DNA of 64,000 nt from Paraburkholderia sp. Tr-20389 (lineage in GTDB: Bacteria; Pseudomonadota; Gammaproteobacteria; Burkholderiales; Burkholderiaceae), in NCBI RefSeq assembly GCF_017104565.1, contig NZ_JAAGPD010000027.1, forward strand, positions 79,788 through 143,787. The letters are read 5' to 3'. Each line of letters starts with the position of its first letter. The first letter of the stretch is position 1. Shown here piece by piece: positions 18,899-29,839 of the stretch. The translations under genes were made by a program, and so were the position numbers. Under the pieces are notes generated by a model. That model was given only the letters and a program-made list of their open reading frames with translations, made no database searches and was not told the origin of the DNA.

Positions 18899-20836
18899 TT
18901 ACTTCCGCGCGCCGCGCAGTTCCGTCACGATCTGTTGCAGGCGCTCCGGCACCGCGTCGACCGGTTCGAGCGGCTCGCCGACAGCCAGCGTCAACCGGCT
19001 CATCACGCCTTTCTGAATCGGTCGCGGAAAGCGTGCATCCTCGTTGCGCGACCAGAAACTGCCCCACAGGCCGCGCAACGCGACCGGCACGACGGGCACG
19101 GGCTTGCGCCGCAAGATTTCCGTCACTCCACGCCGGAACGGATTCATGTCGCCGGTTTTGGTGAGCTTGCCTTCGGGAAAAATGCAGACGAGGTCGCCGT
19201 CTTCGAGCGCTTTCGCGCAGGCGTCATAGGCACGCGCGAGCAATGCGGGATCTTCGTGCGCGGGAGCAATTGGAATCGCCTTGGCGTGTCTGAACAGCCA
19301 TCCGACGAAGGGCGTGCGGAAAATCCGGTGATCCATCACGAAGCGGATCGGCCGCGGGCTTTCCGCCATGATGACGATGGCATCGACATAGCTCACGTGA
19401 TTGCACACCAGTACGGCCGCGCCTTCATCGGGGATGCGCTCCTCGTGAACGAGCCGGATCCGATAGAACGTGTGCACGAGCAGCCACGCGGCGAAGCGCA
19501 GCAGGAACTCGGGCACGAGCGAATAAATGTAGAGCGCGACGACCACGTTCAGCAGCGCCGTCACGAGGAACAGCCCCGGAATGCCGACGCCCGCCGACGT
19601 CAGCGCAACGGCCATCAGCGACGACACGATCATGAACAGCGAATTGAGGATATTGTTCGCCGCGATGATCCGCGCGCGATGGCTCGGCTGGCTGCGGCTC
19701 TGGATCAGCGCGTAGAGCGGCACGCTGTAAAAGCCGCCGAACATCGCGAGCAGGAACAGATCGGCAAGCACGCGCCAATGCGCGGGCCGTGCCATGAATT
19801 CGGCCACCGTCAGCAGATGCCCGGCGGCAGGCAACGCGTGGCTCGCAAAGAACAGATCGATCGCGAACACGCTGATGCCGATCGAGCCGAGCGGCACGAG
19901 GCCGATTTCGATGCGCTTCTTCGACAGCCGCTCGCACAGCAGCGACCCCGTACCGATGCCGATCGAAAACGTCGCGAGCAACACGGTGACGACGTCGGGA
20001 TTCGCGGACAGCACGTCCTTCGCAAAGCGGAAGAACGACGACAGAAACGTCGCGCCGACGAACCACAACCAGGAAATGCCGAGCAGACTCAAAAAGACCG
20101 CCCGGTTCTGGCGTGCGAGTTTCAGGTTGCGCCAGGTTTCGCTGATCGGGTTCCAGTTGATGCGCAGATCGGGTTGAGACGGTGTCGACGGCGGCACGAA
20201 GCCCGACGCCATCCGCCCGATGACGGCGATCGCCACGCAGCCGAAAGCCAGAATGGCCGCGCCATGCGCGTCCGAGCCCGCCGCCGCGCCGCCCATGATC
20301 GTGCCCAGCAGGATCGCGACGAAGGTGCCCATCTCGACCATGCCGTTGCCGCCGACCAGCTCCGATTGCTCCAGATGCTGCGGCAGATAGGCGTATTTGA
20401 CGGGACCGAACACCGTCGAATGAACGCCCATCAGGAAGGTGCACAGATACAGCAGCACCGCGTTGTGCAGCCAGAAGCCCGCGCCGCCCACCAGCATCAC
20501 GGCGATCTCGAAGGTCTTCACGAAGCGCGTGAGCATCGCCTTGTCGTACTTGTCGGCAATCTGACCGGAGGTGGCCGAGAACAGGACGAACGGCAAAATG
20601 AAGATCGCGGATATCAGAAAAGCTGCGGTATCCGCGTTGACGCCTGAGAAGCGCGCCGCCTGATACGTGACAAGCGACGTGAAGCCGATCTTGAACACGT
20701 TGTCGTTCATCGCGCCGAGAAACTGCGTCCAGAAGAACGGCGCGAAACGGCGCTCGCGCAACAGACGGAACTGCGAGCCGTGCTCGCGTGCGCTGCGCTT
20801 TGCGCGTTGGGCGGAGGACAACGGACGATCGCTCAT
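18899..20836 (-). CDS. LplT-like MFS transporter fused to PlsC-type acyltransferase
   Basis: A 645-residue, two-part membrane protein. Residues 1 to about 410 form an MFS transporter with the LplT-like N-terminus FAPFFWTQFLGAMNDNVFKI. Residues about 450-645 form a lysophospholipid/1-acylglycerol-phosphate acyltransferase, with catalytic NHVSYVD (His480, Asp485, the HX4D motif) and FPEG at 553-556. In enterobacteria a lysophospholipid flippase (LplT) and an acyltransferase-ligase (Aas) are separate. Here transport and reacylation are joined, suggesting recycling of lysophospholipids across the inner membrane. No acyl-ACP ligase domain is present, so the acyl donor must come from elsewhere. Confidence 0.9.
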   Translation of the reverse strand: MSDRPLSSAQRAKRSAREHGSQFRLLRERRFAPFFWTQFLGAMNDNVFKIGFTSLVTYQAARFSGVNADTAAFLISAIFILPFVLFSATSGQIADKYDKAMLTRFVKTFEIAVMLVGGAGFWLHNAVLLYLCTFLMGVHSTVFGPVKYAYLPQHLEQSELVGGNGMVEMGTFVAILLGTIMGGAAAGSDAHGAAILAFGCVAIAVIGRMASGFVPPSTPSQPDLRINWNPISETWRNLKLARQNRAVFLSLLGISWLWFVGATFLSSFFRFAKDVLSANPDVVTVLLATFSIGIGTGSLLCERLSKKRIEIGLVPLGSIGISVFAIDLFFASHALPAAGHLLTVAEFMARPAHWRVLADLFLLAMFGGFYSVPLYALIQSRSQPSHRARIIAANNILNSLFMIVSSLMAVALTSAGVGIPGLFLVTALLNVVVALYIYSLVPEFLLRFAAWLLVHTFYRIRLVHEERIPDEGAAVLVCNHVSYVDAIVIMAESPRPIRFVMDHRIFRTPFVGWLFRHAKAIPIAPAHEDPALLARAYDACAKALEDGDLVCIFPEGKLTKTGDMNPFRRGVTEILRRKPVPVVPVALRGLWGSFWSRNEDARFPRPIQKGVMSRLTLAVGEPLEPVDAVPERLQQIVTELRGARK

Positions 20837-20900
20837 GAAGTGCTTGACGGTGGGCAAGTTTCGCCCGGTTTCACGGCCGTTTTGCCGGAACGGCGGACAC

Positions 20901-20927
20901 AAAAAAGCGCGCGGGACACGCGCGCTT
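20901..20927 (-). terminator. Rho-independent terminator after the CBS-domain gene
   Basis: On the minus strand AAGCGCGCG and CGCGCGCTT form a 9-bp stem with a 5-nt loop (20905-20927), followed by a T-run (complement of 20901-20906). It separates the CBS gene from the transporter-acyltransferase gene. Confidence 0.85.
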
Positions 20928-20991
20928 CGAGGATGCTGCAGTCATGCGACAGCGGCATGTCGGCAGGCTTCGCGCCGACATCGTGCCGGGC

Positions 20992-21459
20992 TCAGCGCGA
21001 CGGCTGCTCCTGTTGCGGCTCGTCTTCGGCGGGCCAGTCGCGGATGTACGCCTTCAGCATCCGGTTTTCGAAGCCCTGCTCTTCGACGACGGCCTTCGCG
21101 ACGTCGTAGAACGAAATCACGCCCATCAGCTTGCGGCTTTCCATCACGGGCAGATAGCGCACGTGATGCTCCAGCATCATGCGCCGCACTTCGTTGACAT
21201 CCGTTTCCGGCGTGCAGGTAAGCGGGTGGTCGTCCATGATCTTGCGGATCGTGGTGCTGCCGACACTGCCGCCATTGCGGCTCAGCACCATGATGATCTC
21301 GCGGAACGTCAGCATGCCGACGAGGTCGCCGTACTCCATGACGACGAGCGAGCCGATATCGTGTTCGGCCATCGTCGTGACGGCTTCGTTGACTTCCGTA
21401 TCGGGCGTGACCGTGAAAAGCGTATTGCCCTTGACCTTGAGAATGTCGCTGACGCGCAT
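20992..21459 (-). CDS. Tandem CBS-domain protein
   Basis: A 155-residue protein made almost entirely of two CBS domains (about 7-65 and 75-135). Typical segments are EVNEAVTTMAEHDIGSLVV and HHVRYLPVMESRKLMGVISF. Such stand-alone pairs bind adenosine nucleotides and act as energy sensors or partners of other enzymes. The start at 21459 (MRVSDILKVKG) is chosen because it directly precedes the first CBS strand. The C-terminus is short and acidic/Gln-rich. No partner is evident from the neighbours. Confidence 0.88.
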   Translation of the reverse strand: MRVSDILKVKGNTLFTVTPDTEVNEAVTTMAEHDIGSLVVMEYGDLVGMLTFREIIMVLSRNGGSVGSTTIRKIMDDHPLTCTPETDVNEVRRMMLEHHVRYLPVMESRKLMGVISFYDVAKAVVEEQGFENRMLKAYIRDWPAEDEPQQEQPSR

Positions 21460-21860
21460 GATTCGTCTCCTGTCGACGGAAGTTGGCGTGACACCACGCA
21501 CTCCCGCCCCATACAAAATTGTCGACGGGAGTCAGCGCGTGGCGCCCTACCCCGGTCCCGTGCAACGTGGTTGCGGATGAAGCCTTCAGAAGCATGAAAA
21601 GGCATGACTGACTTTCGATCCTAGCGGAAAGGCCTGCAAAAAGGAAGCGGAGGCCCCCGCCGACAGCGCGCCAGCGAACGCCCGACGGGCCCCGCGCCCG
21701 GGGCTGTCAGCCGATCCGGAAAGCGTGCCGCGCACCGCATCCGCGCATGTAAGGCACCCGACTGCACTTCGGGCGATAACCGAGTGGTTCGCTTGCGGCA
21801 CGATGTTACGATGGCCTCCACGCTCACCTTTGCCGGGCTGTCGAGGCCTGGCCGCCCACG
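21460..21860. other. Divergent intergenic region, no gene seen
   Basis: About 400 bp lie between the CBS-domain gene (leftward) and the PLP sulfhydrylase gene (rightward). I see GC-rich sequence with one local hairpin (GCCCCG/CGGGGC near 21690-21710) and no convincing ORF, tRNA or known riboswitch. It must hold both promoters, but no consensus pair stands out. Confidence 0.5.
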
Positions 21861-23198
21861 ATGTCCGCCAACCGTTTCGACACGCTCGCGCTGCATGCGG
21901 GTGCCGCCCCCGATCCCGCGACGGGCGCGCGCGCGACGCCCATCTACCAGACCACCTCGTTCACGTTCCGTGATTCCGATCACGCTGCCGCGCTCTTCAA
22001 CATGGAGCGCGCGGGCCACGTCTACTCGCGCATCTCGAATCCGACCGTCGCCGTATTCGAAGAGCGCGTCGCCGCACTCGAAAACGGCGCGGGCGCGATC
22101 GGCACGGCAAGCGGCCAGGCCGCGCTGCATCTGGCCATTGCGACGCTGATGGGCGCGGGCTCGCATATCGTCGCATCGAGTGCCCTCTATGGCGGGTCGC
22201 ACAATCTGCTCAACTACACGCTGCGGCGGTTCGGTATCGAGACGACCTTCGTCAAACCCGGCGACATCGACGCATGGCACGCGGCGCTGCGCCCGAACAC
22301 GAAGCTGCTGTTCGGCGAGACGCTCGGCAATCCCGGCCTCGACGTGCTCGATATAGCGACGGTCGCGCAGATCGCACATGACCACCGCGTGCCGCTGCTC
22401 GTCGATTCGACGTTCACCACACCGTACCTGCTGAAGCCGTTCGACCACGGCGCCGACTTCGTCTATCACTCGGCGACCAAATTCCTCGGCGGCCACGGCA
22501 CGACGATAGGCGGCGTGCTCGTCGACGGCGGCACGTTCGACTTCGAAGCGTCAGGGCGCTTTCCCGAATTCACCGAGCCCTACGAGGGCTTTCACGGCAT
22601 GGTGTTCGCCGAGGAGAGCACGGTCGCGCCGTTCCTGCTGCGCGCCCGTCGCGAAGGACTGCGTGACTTTGGCGCGTGCCTGCATCCGCAAGCCGCGTGG
22701 CAGCTGCTTCAAGGCATCGAAACGCTGCCGCTGCGCATGGAGCGCCACGTCGCGAACACGCGCAAGGTGGTCGAATTCCTCGCCGCGCATGCCGCCGTCG
22801 AATCGGTCGCGTACCCCGAGCTGCCGACGCACCCCGATCACGCGCTCGCCCAACGCCTGCTGCCGCGTGGCGCGGGCGCGGTGTTCAGCTTCAACCTGCG
22901 GGGCGACCGCGCCGCCGGCCGCGCGTTCATCGAGGCGCTGTCGCTGTTCTCGCATCTCGCGAATGTCGGCGATGCACGTTCGCTCGTCATTCACCCTGCA
23001 TCGACGACGCACTTCCGCATGGATGCCGCCGCGCTTGCTGCGGCGGGCATAGCGGAAGGCACAATACGGCTGTCGATCGGACTCGAAGATCCTGACGACC
23101 TGATCGACGATCTCAAGCGCGCGCTCAAGACCGCGCAAAAATCCAGCGAGCGTTCCGCCCAATCACCCGCCGCGGCCCCGCGCAAGGAGTCGGCATGA
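21861..23198 (+). CDS. O-acetylhomoserine aminocarboxypropyltransferase / Cys-Met metabolism PLP enzyme
   Basis: PLP-dependent enzyme of the Cys/Met metabolism family, 445 residues. The long MetY-like form suggests O-acetylhomoserine sulfhydrylation to homocysteine. Visible residues are Tyr55 and Arg57 (phosphate contacts from the partner subunit, in VYSRISNPT), Asp182 in VDSTFTTPYL, and the Schiff-base Lys207 in YHSATKFLGGHG. The C-terminus continues into a low-complexity Ser/Ala/Pro tail. Its last 4 bp overlap the next ORF. The exact reaction (O-acetyl versus O-succinyl substrate, lyase versus sulfhydrylase) cannot be fixed by eye. Confidence 0.88.
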   Translation: MSANRFDTLALHAGAAPDPATGARATPIYQTTSFTFRDSDHAAALFNMERAGHVYSRISNPTVAVFEERVAALENGAGAIGTASGQAALHLAIATLMGAGSHIVASSALYGGSHNLLNYTLRRFGIETTFVKPGDIDAWHAALRPNTKLLFGETLGNPGLDVLDIATVAQIAHDHRVPLLVDSTFTTPYLLKPFDHGADFVYHSATKFLGGHGTTIGGVLVDGGTFDFEASGRFPEFTEPYEGFHGMVFAEESTVAPFLLRARREGLRDFGACLHPQAAWQLLQGIETLPLRMERHVANTRKVVEFLAAHAAVESVAYPELPTHPDHALAQRLLPRGAGAVFSFNLRGDRAAGRAFIEALSLFSHLANVGDARSLVIHPASTTHFRMDAAALAAAGIAEGTIRLSIGLEDPDDLIDDLKRALKTAQKSSERSAQSPAAAPRKESA

Positions 23199-24040
23199 TC
23201 GTCGACGTCAACGGCAAATCCGCCTATGTCTACACGGGCGGCAAGGCGTTCGACGCCGCCTTGCCCACCGCCGTCTTCGTTCACGGCGCCGAGCACGATC
23301 ACAGCGTGTGGGCATTGCAGACACGCTACTTCGCGCACCACGGCTTCGGCGTGCTGGCCGTCGATCTGCCCGGCCATCATCGCAGCGCCGGCCCCGCGCT
23401 GAAAACGATCGGCGAGATGGCCGACTGGCTGGCCGCGTTGCTCGACGCCGTGGGCGTGTCGCGCGCATTCGTCGCCGGGCACAGCATGGGCTCACTCGTT
23501 GCGCTCGACTTCGCGGCCCGTTACCCGTTGCGCGCGACGCACCTTGCGCTCGTCGCGACAGCCGTGCCGATGGCCGTCTCCGACGCGCTGCTCGACGCCG
23601 CCCGCGAACGCGAGCCGGATGCGATTGCGATGGTCAACGCGTGGTCGCATTCGACCCTCGCCGCCAAGCCGTCCTGCCCTGCACCCGGCTTCTGGCTGCG
23701 CGGCATGAACGCGCGTCTGATGGAGCGCGTCTCGGCGACAGGCGAGCCGCTGCTCTTTCACACCGATTTCACCGCCTGCAACGCCTACACGGACGGTCTC
23801 GCGCGCGCCGCGCAAGTGACGTGCCCCACGCGTTTGCTGGTCGGCCAGCGCGACATGATGACGCCGCCGCGCGCAACCAGGGCACTCGCCGACACGCTGC
23901 GCGCTGCGAATGTGCCCGTCGATACCGTCACGCTCGACGCCGGCCATGCGCTGATGTCCGAGCAGCCCGACGACACGCTCGACGCGCTCTTTACATTCGC
24001 GACGGCACGCGCTGCCGGCCGTCCACAAGCAGCACATTAA
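23195..24040 (+). CDS. Alpha/beta-fold hydrolase
   Basis: A 281-residue alpha/beta hydrolase with the nucleophile elbow GHSMGS (Ser97), oxyanion region FVHGAEHDHSVW and probable catalytic His in TLDAGHALMSEQPD. It overlaps the upstream PLP enzyme by ATGA, so the two are translationally coupled. A homoserine O-acetyltransferase is also an alpha/beta fold, but this protein is shorter and lacks its typical motifs. A hydrolase is therefore the safer call. The coupling suggests a substrate linked to sulfur amino acids, which is only inference. Confidence 0.85.
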   Translation: MIVDVNGKSAYVYTGGKAFDAALPTAVFVHGAEHDHSVWALQTRYFAHHGFGVLAVDLPGHHRSAGPALKTIGEMADWLAALLDAVGVSRAFVAGHSMGSLVALDFAARYPLRATHLALVATAVPMAVSDALLDAAREREPDAIAMVNAWSHSTLAAKPSCPAPGFWLRGMNARLMERVSATGEPLLFHTDFTACNAYTDGLARAAQVTCPTRLLVGQRDMMTPPRATRALADTLRAANVPVDTVTLDAGHALMSEQPDDTLDALFTFATARAAGRPQAAH

Positions 24041-24182
24041 CGGCCCGGAGCAACGCCCGCCATTGGCCGGATGGCCAGCTTGCACGCATCTGACGATAGC
24101 AGCAGAATGACTCCATACCTGTGCGGTTCGGGCGGCGCCACGGCGCTCCCGAACGTTCGGCAGGCGGGCAACGGAGGCGATC

Positions 24183-24506
24183 ATGAGCCATCAGACAACG
24201 CACGACGAACACTTCGCGAACTTCGCGCAGTTCTATCCGTACTATCTGACCGAGCATCGCAACACCGTGTCGCGGCGGCTGCATTTCATCGGATCGCTGG
24301 GTGTGATCGGTTTTGCCGCGATGGCGCTCGCGACGGGCGACTGGCTGTGGCTGCCGGCCGCCGTGGTGTGCGGCTACGGCTTTGCGTGGGTCGGCCATTT
24401 CTTCTTCGAGAAGAACCGGCCCGCAACCTTCCGGCATCCCATCTATAGCCTGATGGGCGACTGGGTGATGTTCAAGGACATCTGCACGGGGCGCATTTCG
24501 CTGTAG
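24183..24506 (+). CDS. DUF962 / Mpo1-like membrane protein
   Basis: A 107-residue protein of the DUF962/Mpo1 family. The features are FAQFYPYYLTEHRNTVSRRL, two hydrophobic segments (about 36-54 and 56-72) and the conserved WVGHFFFEKNRPATFRHP. Yeast Mpo1 is a dioxygenase in 2-hydroxy fatty acid alpha-oxidation. Whether the short bacterial versions do this is not known. The histidines at the N-terminus and in the GHFFFEKNRP motif fit metal binding. It ends 33 bp from the convergent YihY-type gene. Confidence 0.82.
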   Translation: MSHQTTHDEHFANFAQFYPYYLTEHRNTVSRRLHFIGSLGVIGFAAMALATGDWLWLPAAVVCGYGFAWVGHFFFEKNRPATFRHPIYSLMGDWVMFKDICTGRISL

Positions 24507-24539
24507 CGTCGCCGCCAGGCGTAAACGCTCAGGTCACGC

Positions 24540-26618
<2,079 letters not shown>

Positions 26619-26620
26619 CC

Positions 26621-27046
26621 ATGCCGCGCGACGCCGCCGCTTCGACCGGTCACCCGCAGGGCAACCGCGCCGCCGCATCGGGCGCGCTGCTTGCGCTCGT
26701 CGCACTGATCGCGCTGTGCGTCGCGTGGGAGTGGTGGCTCGCGCCGTTGCGCACGGGCGGCTCGCTGCTCGTGCTCAAGGCCGCACCGTTGCTGCTCGCG
26801 CTGCCGGGCGTGTGGCGCAAACGGCTTTACACACTGCAATGGGCGTCGATGCTGAGCCTGCTGTATCTGATGGAAGGCATCGTGCGCGGCATGTCCGATC
26901 GCGGCCTGAGTGCGCGGCTCGGCTGGTGCGAGGCACTGCTCGCCGCCGCGTTTTTCGTCTGCGCGCTCGCTTATGTCGCACCGTTCAAGCGTGCGGCCAA
27001 ACGCCGTGCAGGCGGTGAAAGCGGGCCGGCAGGCGGTCCCGTCTGA
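26621..27046 (+). CDS. DUF2069 membrane protein
   Basis: A 141-residue membrane protein with four predicted hydrophobic segments (about 22-40, 49-60, 70-88 and 105-122). The middle segment LKAAPLLLALPGVWRKRLYT and the following QWASMLSLLYLMEGIVRGMS match the DUF2069 pattern. It begins 2 bp after the wrbA stop, so the pair is an operon. This wrbA-DUF2069 linkage suggests a shared role, but none is established. The C-terminus is a short basic tail. Confidence 0.85.
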   Translation: MPRDAAASTGHPQGNRAAASGALLALVALIALCVAWEWWLAPLRTGGSLLVLKAAPLLLALPGVWRKRLYTLQWASMLSLLYLMEGIVRGMSDRGLSARLGWCEALLAAAFFVCALAYVAPFKRAAKRRAGGESGPAGGPV

Positions 27047-27157
27047 TCGTCCGGCGCGGAGGCGGCCCCAGCCAGGTCTCCCCGCGCGTCATCGCAGCTA
27101 ATGCAAGCCTCGCCTCACGCAAGAGCCGCACACGTTCCACCGCACTGACCGACCAAC

Positions 27158-28585
27158 ATGAATTCCGTTGCTCCATCGTCCTTCATCGCGGCATGCGCCA
27201 AAGCCATCGGCGCTGCGCACGTCCTCGCCGATCCGCACGACACCGCCCCTTACCTGACCGACTGGCGCCGCCGCTATACGGGTAGCGCGTGCGCGGTGCT
27301 GTGTCCGTCGACCGCCGAAGAAGTCGCCACGCTCGTGCGCCTCGCCAATGAACGCCGCATCGCACTCGTGCCTCAAGGCGGCAACACGGGCCTCGCGGGC
27401 GGCGCCACGCCGGATGCGAGCGGCGCACAAGCCGTGCTGAGTCTCAGGCGCCTGAACCGCGTGCGCGACGTCGATCCGCACAACAACACGATCACCGTCG
27501 AAGCGGGCGTCGTGCTGGCCGACGTGCAGGCACGCGCCGAAGCGGCGGAACGCCTGTTCCCGCTGAGCCTCGCGGCGGAAGGCAGTTGCACGATCGGCGG
27601 CAATCTGTCGACGAACGCGGGCGGCACGGGCGTGCTGCGCTATGGCAACACGCGCGAACTGTGTCTCGGGCTCGAAGTCGTGACGCCGCAAGGCGAGTTG
27701 TGGGACGGGCTGCGCGGACTGCGCAAGGACAATACCGGCTACGATCTGCGCGACCTCTTCATCGGCGCGGAAGGCACGCTCGGCATCATCACGGCCGCTG
27801 TCATGAAGCTGCATCCGCAGCCGGCCGCGCAGGTGACGGCGCTCGCCGCGCTGCCGTCGCCGCATGCCGCGCTGGATTTCCTGTCTCTCGCACAACGTCA
27901 CGCCGGACCACTGCTGACGGGCTTCGAACTGATGTCCGATTTCTGCCTGCGGCTCGTGAACCGCCATTTCCCGCAAATGCGCTATCCGTTCGCCGAGCCG
28001 CACGCGCAGATCGTGCTGCTCGAACTGTCGGATAGCGAAAACGAGGAACATGCGCGCGCCCTCTTCGAACGGTTGATGGAAACGGCGCTCGAAAATGGCC
28101 TCGTCGAGGATGCCGTGGTCGCGGAAAATCTCGCGCAATCGCAGGCGTTCTGGGATCTGCGCGAACACATTCCGCTCGCGCAGGCCGAGGAAGGGTTGAA
28201 CATCAAACACGATATCGCTGTGCCGATTTCGCGCATCGGCCACTTCATCGAGGAAACGGACGCGTCGATCTCGGCGGCCGTGCCGGGCGCGCGCATGGTC
28301 ACGTTCGGCCATCTCGGCGACGGCAATCTGCATTACAACGTGCAGGCACCCGAAGGCGTCGATGCGAAGCAGTTTCTCGCTCAGTACCAGAGTGCGATGA
28401 ATCAGATCGTCTACGACAGCGTCCATCGGCATCGCGGCAGCATCAGCGCGGAACACGGACTCGGTCAGTTGAAGATCGACGAAGCGGCGCACTATAAGTC
28501 GGACGTCGAAGTGCGTCTGATGAAGACGCTGAAAGCCGCGTTCGATCCGCTGAACCTGATGAATCCCGGCAAGGTGCTACGCTAA
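27158..28585 (+). CDS. FAD-linked oxidase, GlcD / D-2-hydroxyacid dehydrogenase type
   Basis: A 475-residue VAO-type flavoprotein. The N-terminal FAD-binding domain shows VPQGGNTGLAGGATPD (about 72-87) and CTIGGNLSTNAGGTGVLRYG. The C-terminal cap and FAD-oxidase domain includes MVTFGHLGDGNLHYNVQAP and ends with ISAEHGLGQLK and LMNPGKVL. These are typical of D-lactate, D-2-hydroxyglutarate and glycolate dehydrogenases. The single-gene context (no glcE or glcF) favours a soluble D-2-hydroxyacid dehydrogenase. Substrate not resolved. Confidence 0.9.
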   Translation: MNSVAPSSFIAACAKAIGAAHVLADPHDTAPYLTDWRRRYTGSACAVLCPSTAEEVATLVRLANERRIALVPQGGNTGLAGGATPDASGAQAVLSLRRLNRVRDVDPHNNTITVEAGVVLADVQARAEAAERLFPLSLAAEGSCTIGGNLSTNAGGTGVLRYGNTRELCLGLEVVTPQGELWDGLRGLRKDNTGYDLRDLFIGAEGTLGIITAAVMKLHPQPAAQVTALAALPSPHAALDFLSLAQRHAGPLLTGFELMSDFCLRLVNRHFPQMRYPFAEPHAQIVLLELSDSENEEHARALFERLMETALENGLVEDAVVAENLAQSQAFWDLREHIPLAQAEEGLNIKHDIAVPISRIGHFIEETDASISAAVPGARMVTFGHLGDGNLHYNVQAPEGVDAKQFLAQYQSAMNQIVYDSVHRHRGSISAEHGLGQLKIDEAAHYKSDVEVRLMKTLKAAFDPLNLMNPGKVLR

Positions 28586-28612
28586 GAGCATGAGAATCTG
28601 CGAGAGGCGTTC

Positions 28613-29467
28613 ATGAAAATTCGCGTGCTGTCCGATCTGCATCTGGAAAACGACGCGCCGGAAATCATCCCGCATGCGGACGCCGATCTCGTCGTGCTGG
28701 CAGGCGACATCCACAATCACGCAGAAGGATTGCGCTGGGCAGCCGAAACGTTCGACGGCGCGGTCCCCGTCGTCTATGTGCCCGGCAATCACGAGTATTA
28801 CGACGGTGAGTTCGGCGCACTGGAAGCCGCGATGCAGGATGCCGCCACGAGCATCGACAACGTGCACTACCTGAACAACGCGGCGCTCGTCGATCCACGC
28901 GGACAGTGGCGCGTGCTCGGCACGACGCTGTGGACCGACTTCGATCTGTACGGCACGGATGAGGAGACGCGGGCGACGTCGATCGCCGCTGCCGAGCGTG
29001 CGATGCTCGACTACCGCGGGCTGATTCAGGTGACGTGGACGGCGGGCAACGATGCGAACCGTGCGGGCGGGTCAGGCGGATTGCAGGACGGATTGCCGGA
29101 CAACACGCCGCGCAATCTGACTCCCGCCGATACGCTTGCGATGCATCGCCATGCGCGTGCGTGGCTCGAAGGCGAACTGGCGAAACCGTTCACGGGAAAG
29201 ACGATCGTCGTCACGCATCACGCGCCCCATCGGCGCAGTCTCGCCGAGCGTTACGCGGATGACCCTGTGTCGTCGGGCTTCGTCAATCATTTGCCGTCGC
29301 TGGTGCGCGAGCCCGTGGCACTGTGGGTGCACGGCCATACGCACACGGCATTCGATTACGTGGAAAACGGCACGCGTGTGGTATGCAACCCGCGTGGTTA
29401 CCTTGACCGGCGCACGCGCGCGCTCGAGAACGCGGTGTTCGCGTGGGACAAAGTGGTCGAAATCTGA
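28613..29467 (+). CDS. Metallophosphoesterase (calcineurin-like)
   Basis: A 284-residue calcineurin-like phosphoesterase with the dimetal-site motifs in order: LSDLHLEN (6-13), AGDIHNHAEG, VPGNHEYYDG, VTHHAPHRRS and WVHGHTHTAFDY. All metal-ligand residues expected (Asp, His, Asn, His, His) are present. It is 27 bp downstream of the FAD-linked oxidase, so co-transcription is likely. Substrate unknown. Confidence 0.88.
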   Translation: MKIRVLSDLHLENDAPEIIPHADADLVVLAGDIHNHAEGLRWAAETFDGAVPVVYVPGNHEYYDGEFGALEAAMQDAATSIDNVHYLNNAALVDPRGQWRVLGTTLWTDFDLYGTDEETRATSIAAAERAMLDYRGLIQVTWTAGNDANRAGGSGGLQDGLPDNTPRNLTPADTLAMHRHARAWLEGELAKPFTGKTIVVTHHAPHRRSLAERYADDPVSSGFVNHLPSLVREPVALWVHGHTHTAFDYVENGTRVVCNPRGYLDRRTRALENAVFAWDKVVEI

Positions 29468-29509
29468 CGCAGCTTCTGACGCAGCCGAAGCCTGCGGATC
29501 AGACCACCC

Positions 29510-29671
29510 TCACATTCCGCCGATATCGCGCGAGCGGCGCACCGGCCGCTCGATGCGCACGGGCACCAGCCGCGGCTGCGGCCGCAAACGCCGCAGCAGA
29601 TCACGCGACGCGGCAATTCCAATCAGTCCGACCATGACGGCGACGCCGATCATCAGCAGATGCGTATCCAT
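29510..29671 (-). CDS. Small single-pass membrane protein
   Basis: A 53-residue ORF starting MDTHLLMIGVAVMVGLIGIA, with one hydrophobic segment (about 4-21), then a basic Arg/Pro-rich tail (RDLLRRLRPQPRL). The ATG at 29671 has an AAGAGG ribosome-binding site 5 nt upstream. The frame extends further upstream but without membrane-protein character. I do not recognise a family. It lies between the metallophosphoesterase and LysR genes on the opposite strand to the former. Confidence 0.5.
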   Translation of the reverse strand: MDTHLLMIGVAVMVGLIGIAASRDLLRRLRPQPRLVPVRIERPVRRSRDIGGM

Positions 29672-29839
29672 GTTGTCCTCTTCGATTCCAGATGTGCTTG
29701 CGTGCCGAAATAGCCGGCCTTGATGAAACGTTAGCAAACCCGATGCCGCGAGGGAAGTAAGCAAGTGTTGCAATGCGACAGCCGGATGTAACAGTCCGTC
29801 AAGGCTGTTCCACGGACATTGCGCCGTCGGATGCGAATT

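Noticed and set aside
21460-21860. Riboswitch (SAM or SAH type) upstream of the PLP sulfhydrylase gene
   Set aside because: No recognisable conserved core or pseudoknot could be found by eye; only a local GC hairpin is visible.
23195-24040. Homoserine O-acetyltransferase (MetX) for the hydrolase after the PLP enzyme
   Set aside because: It is an alpha/beta fold but too short (281 residues) and lacks the MetX-type nucleophile context; a generic hydrolase is safer.
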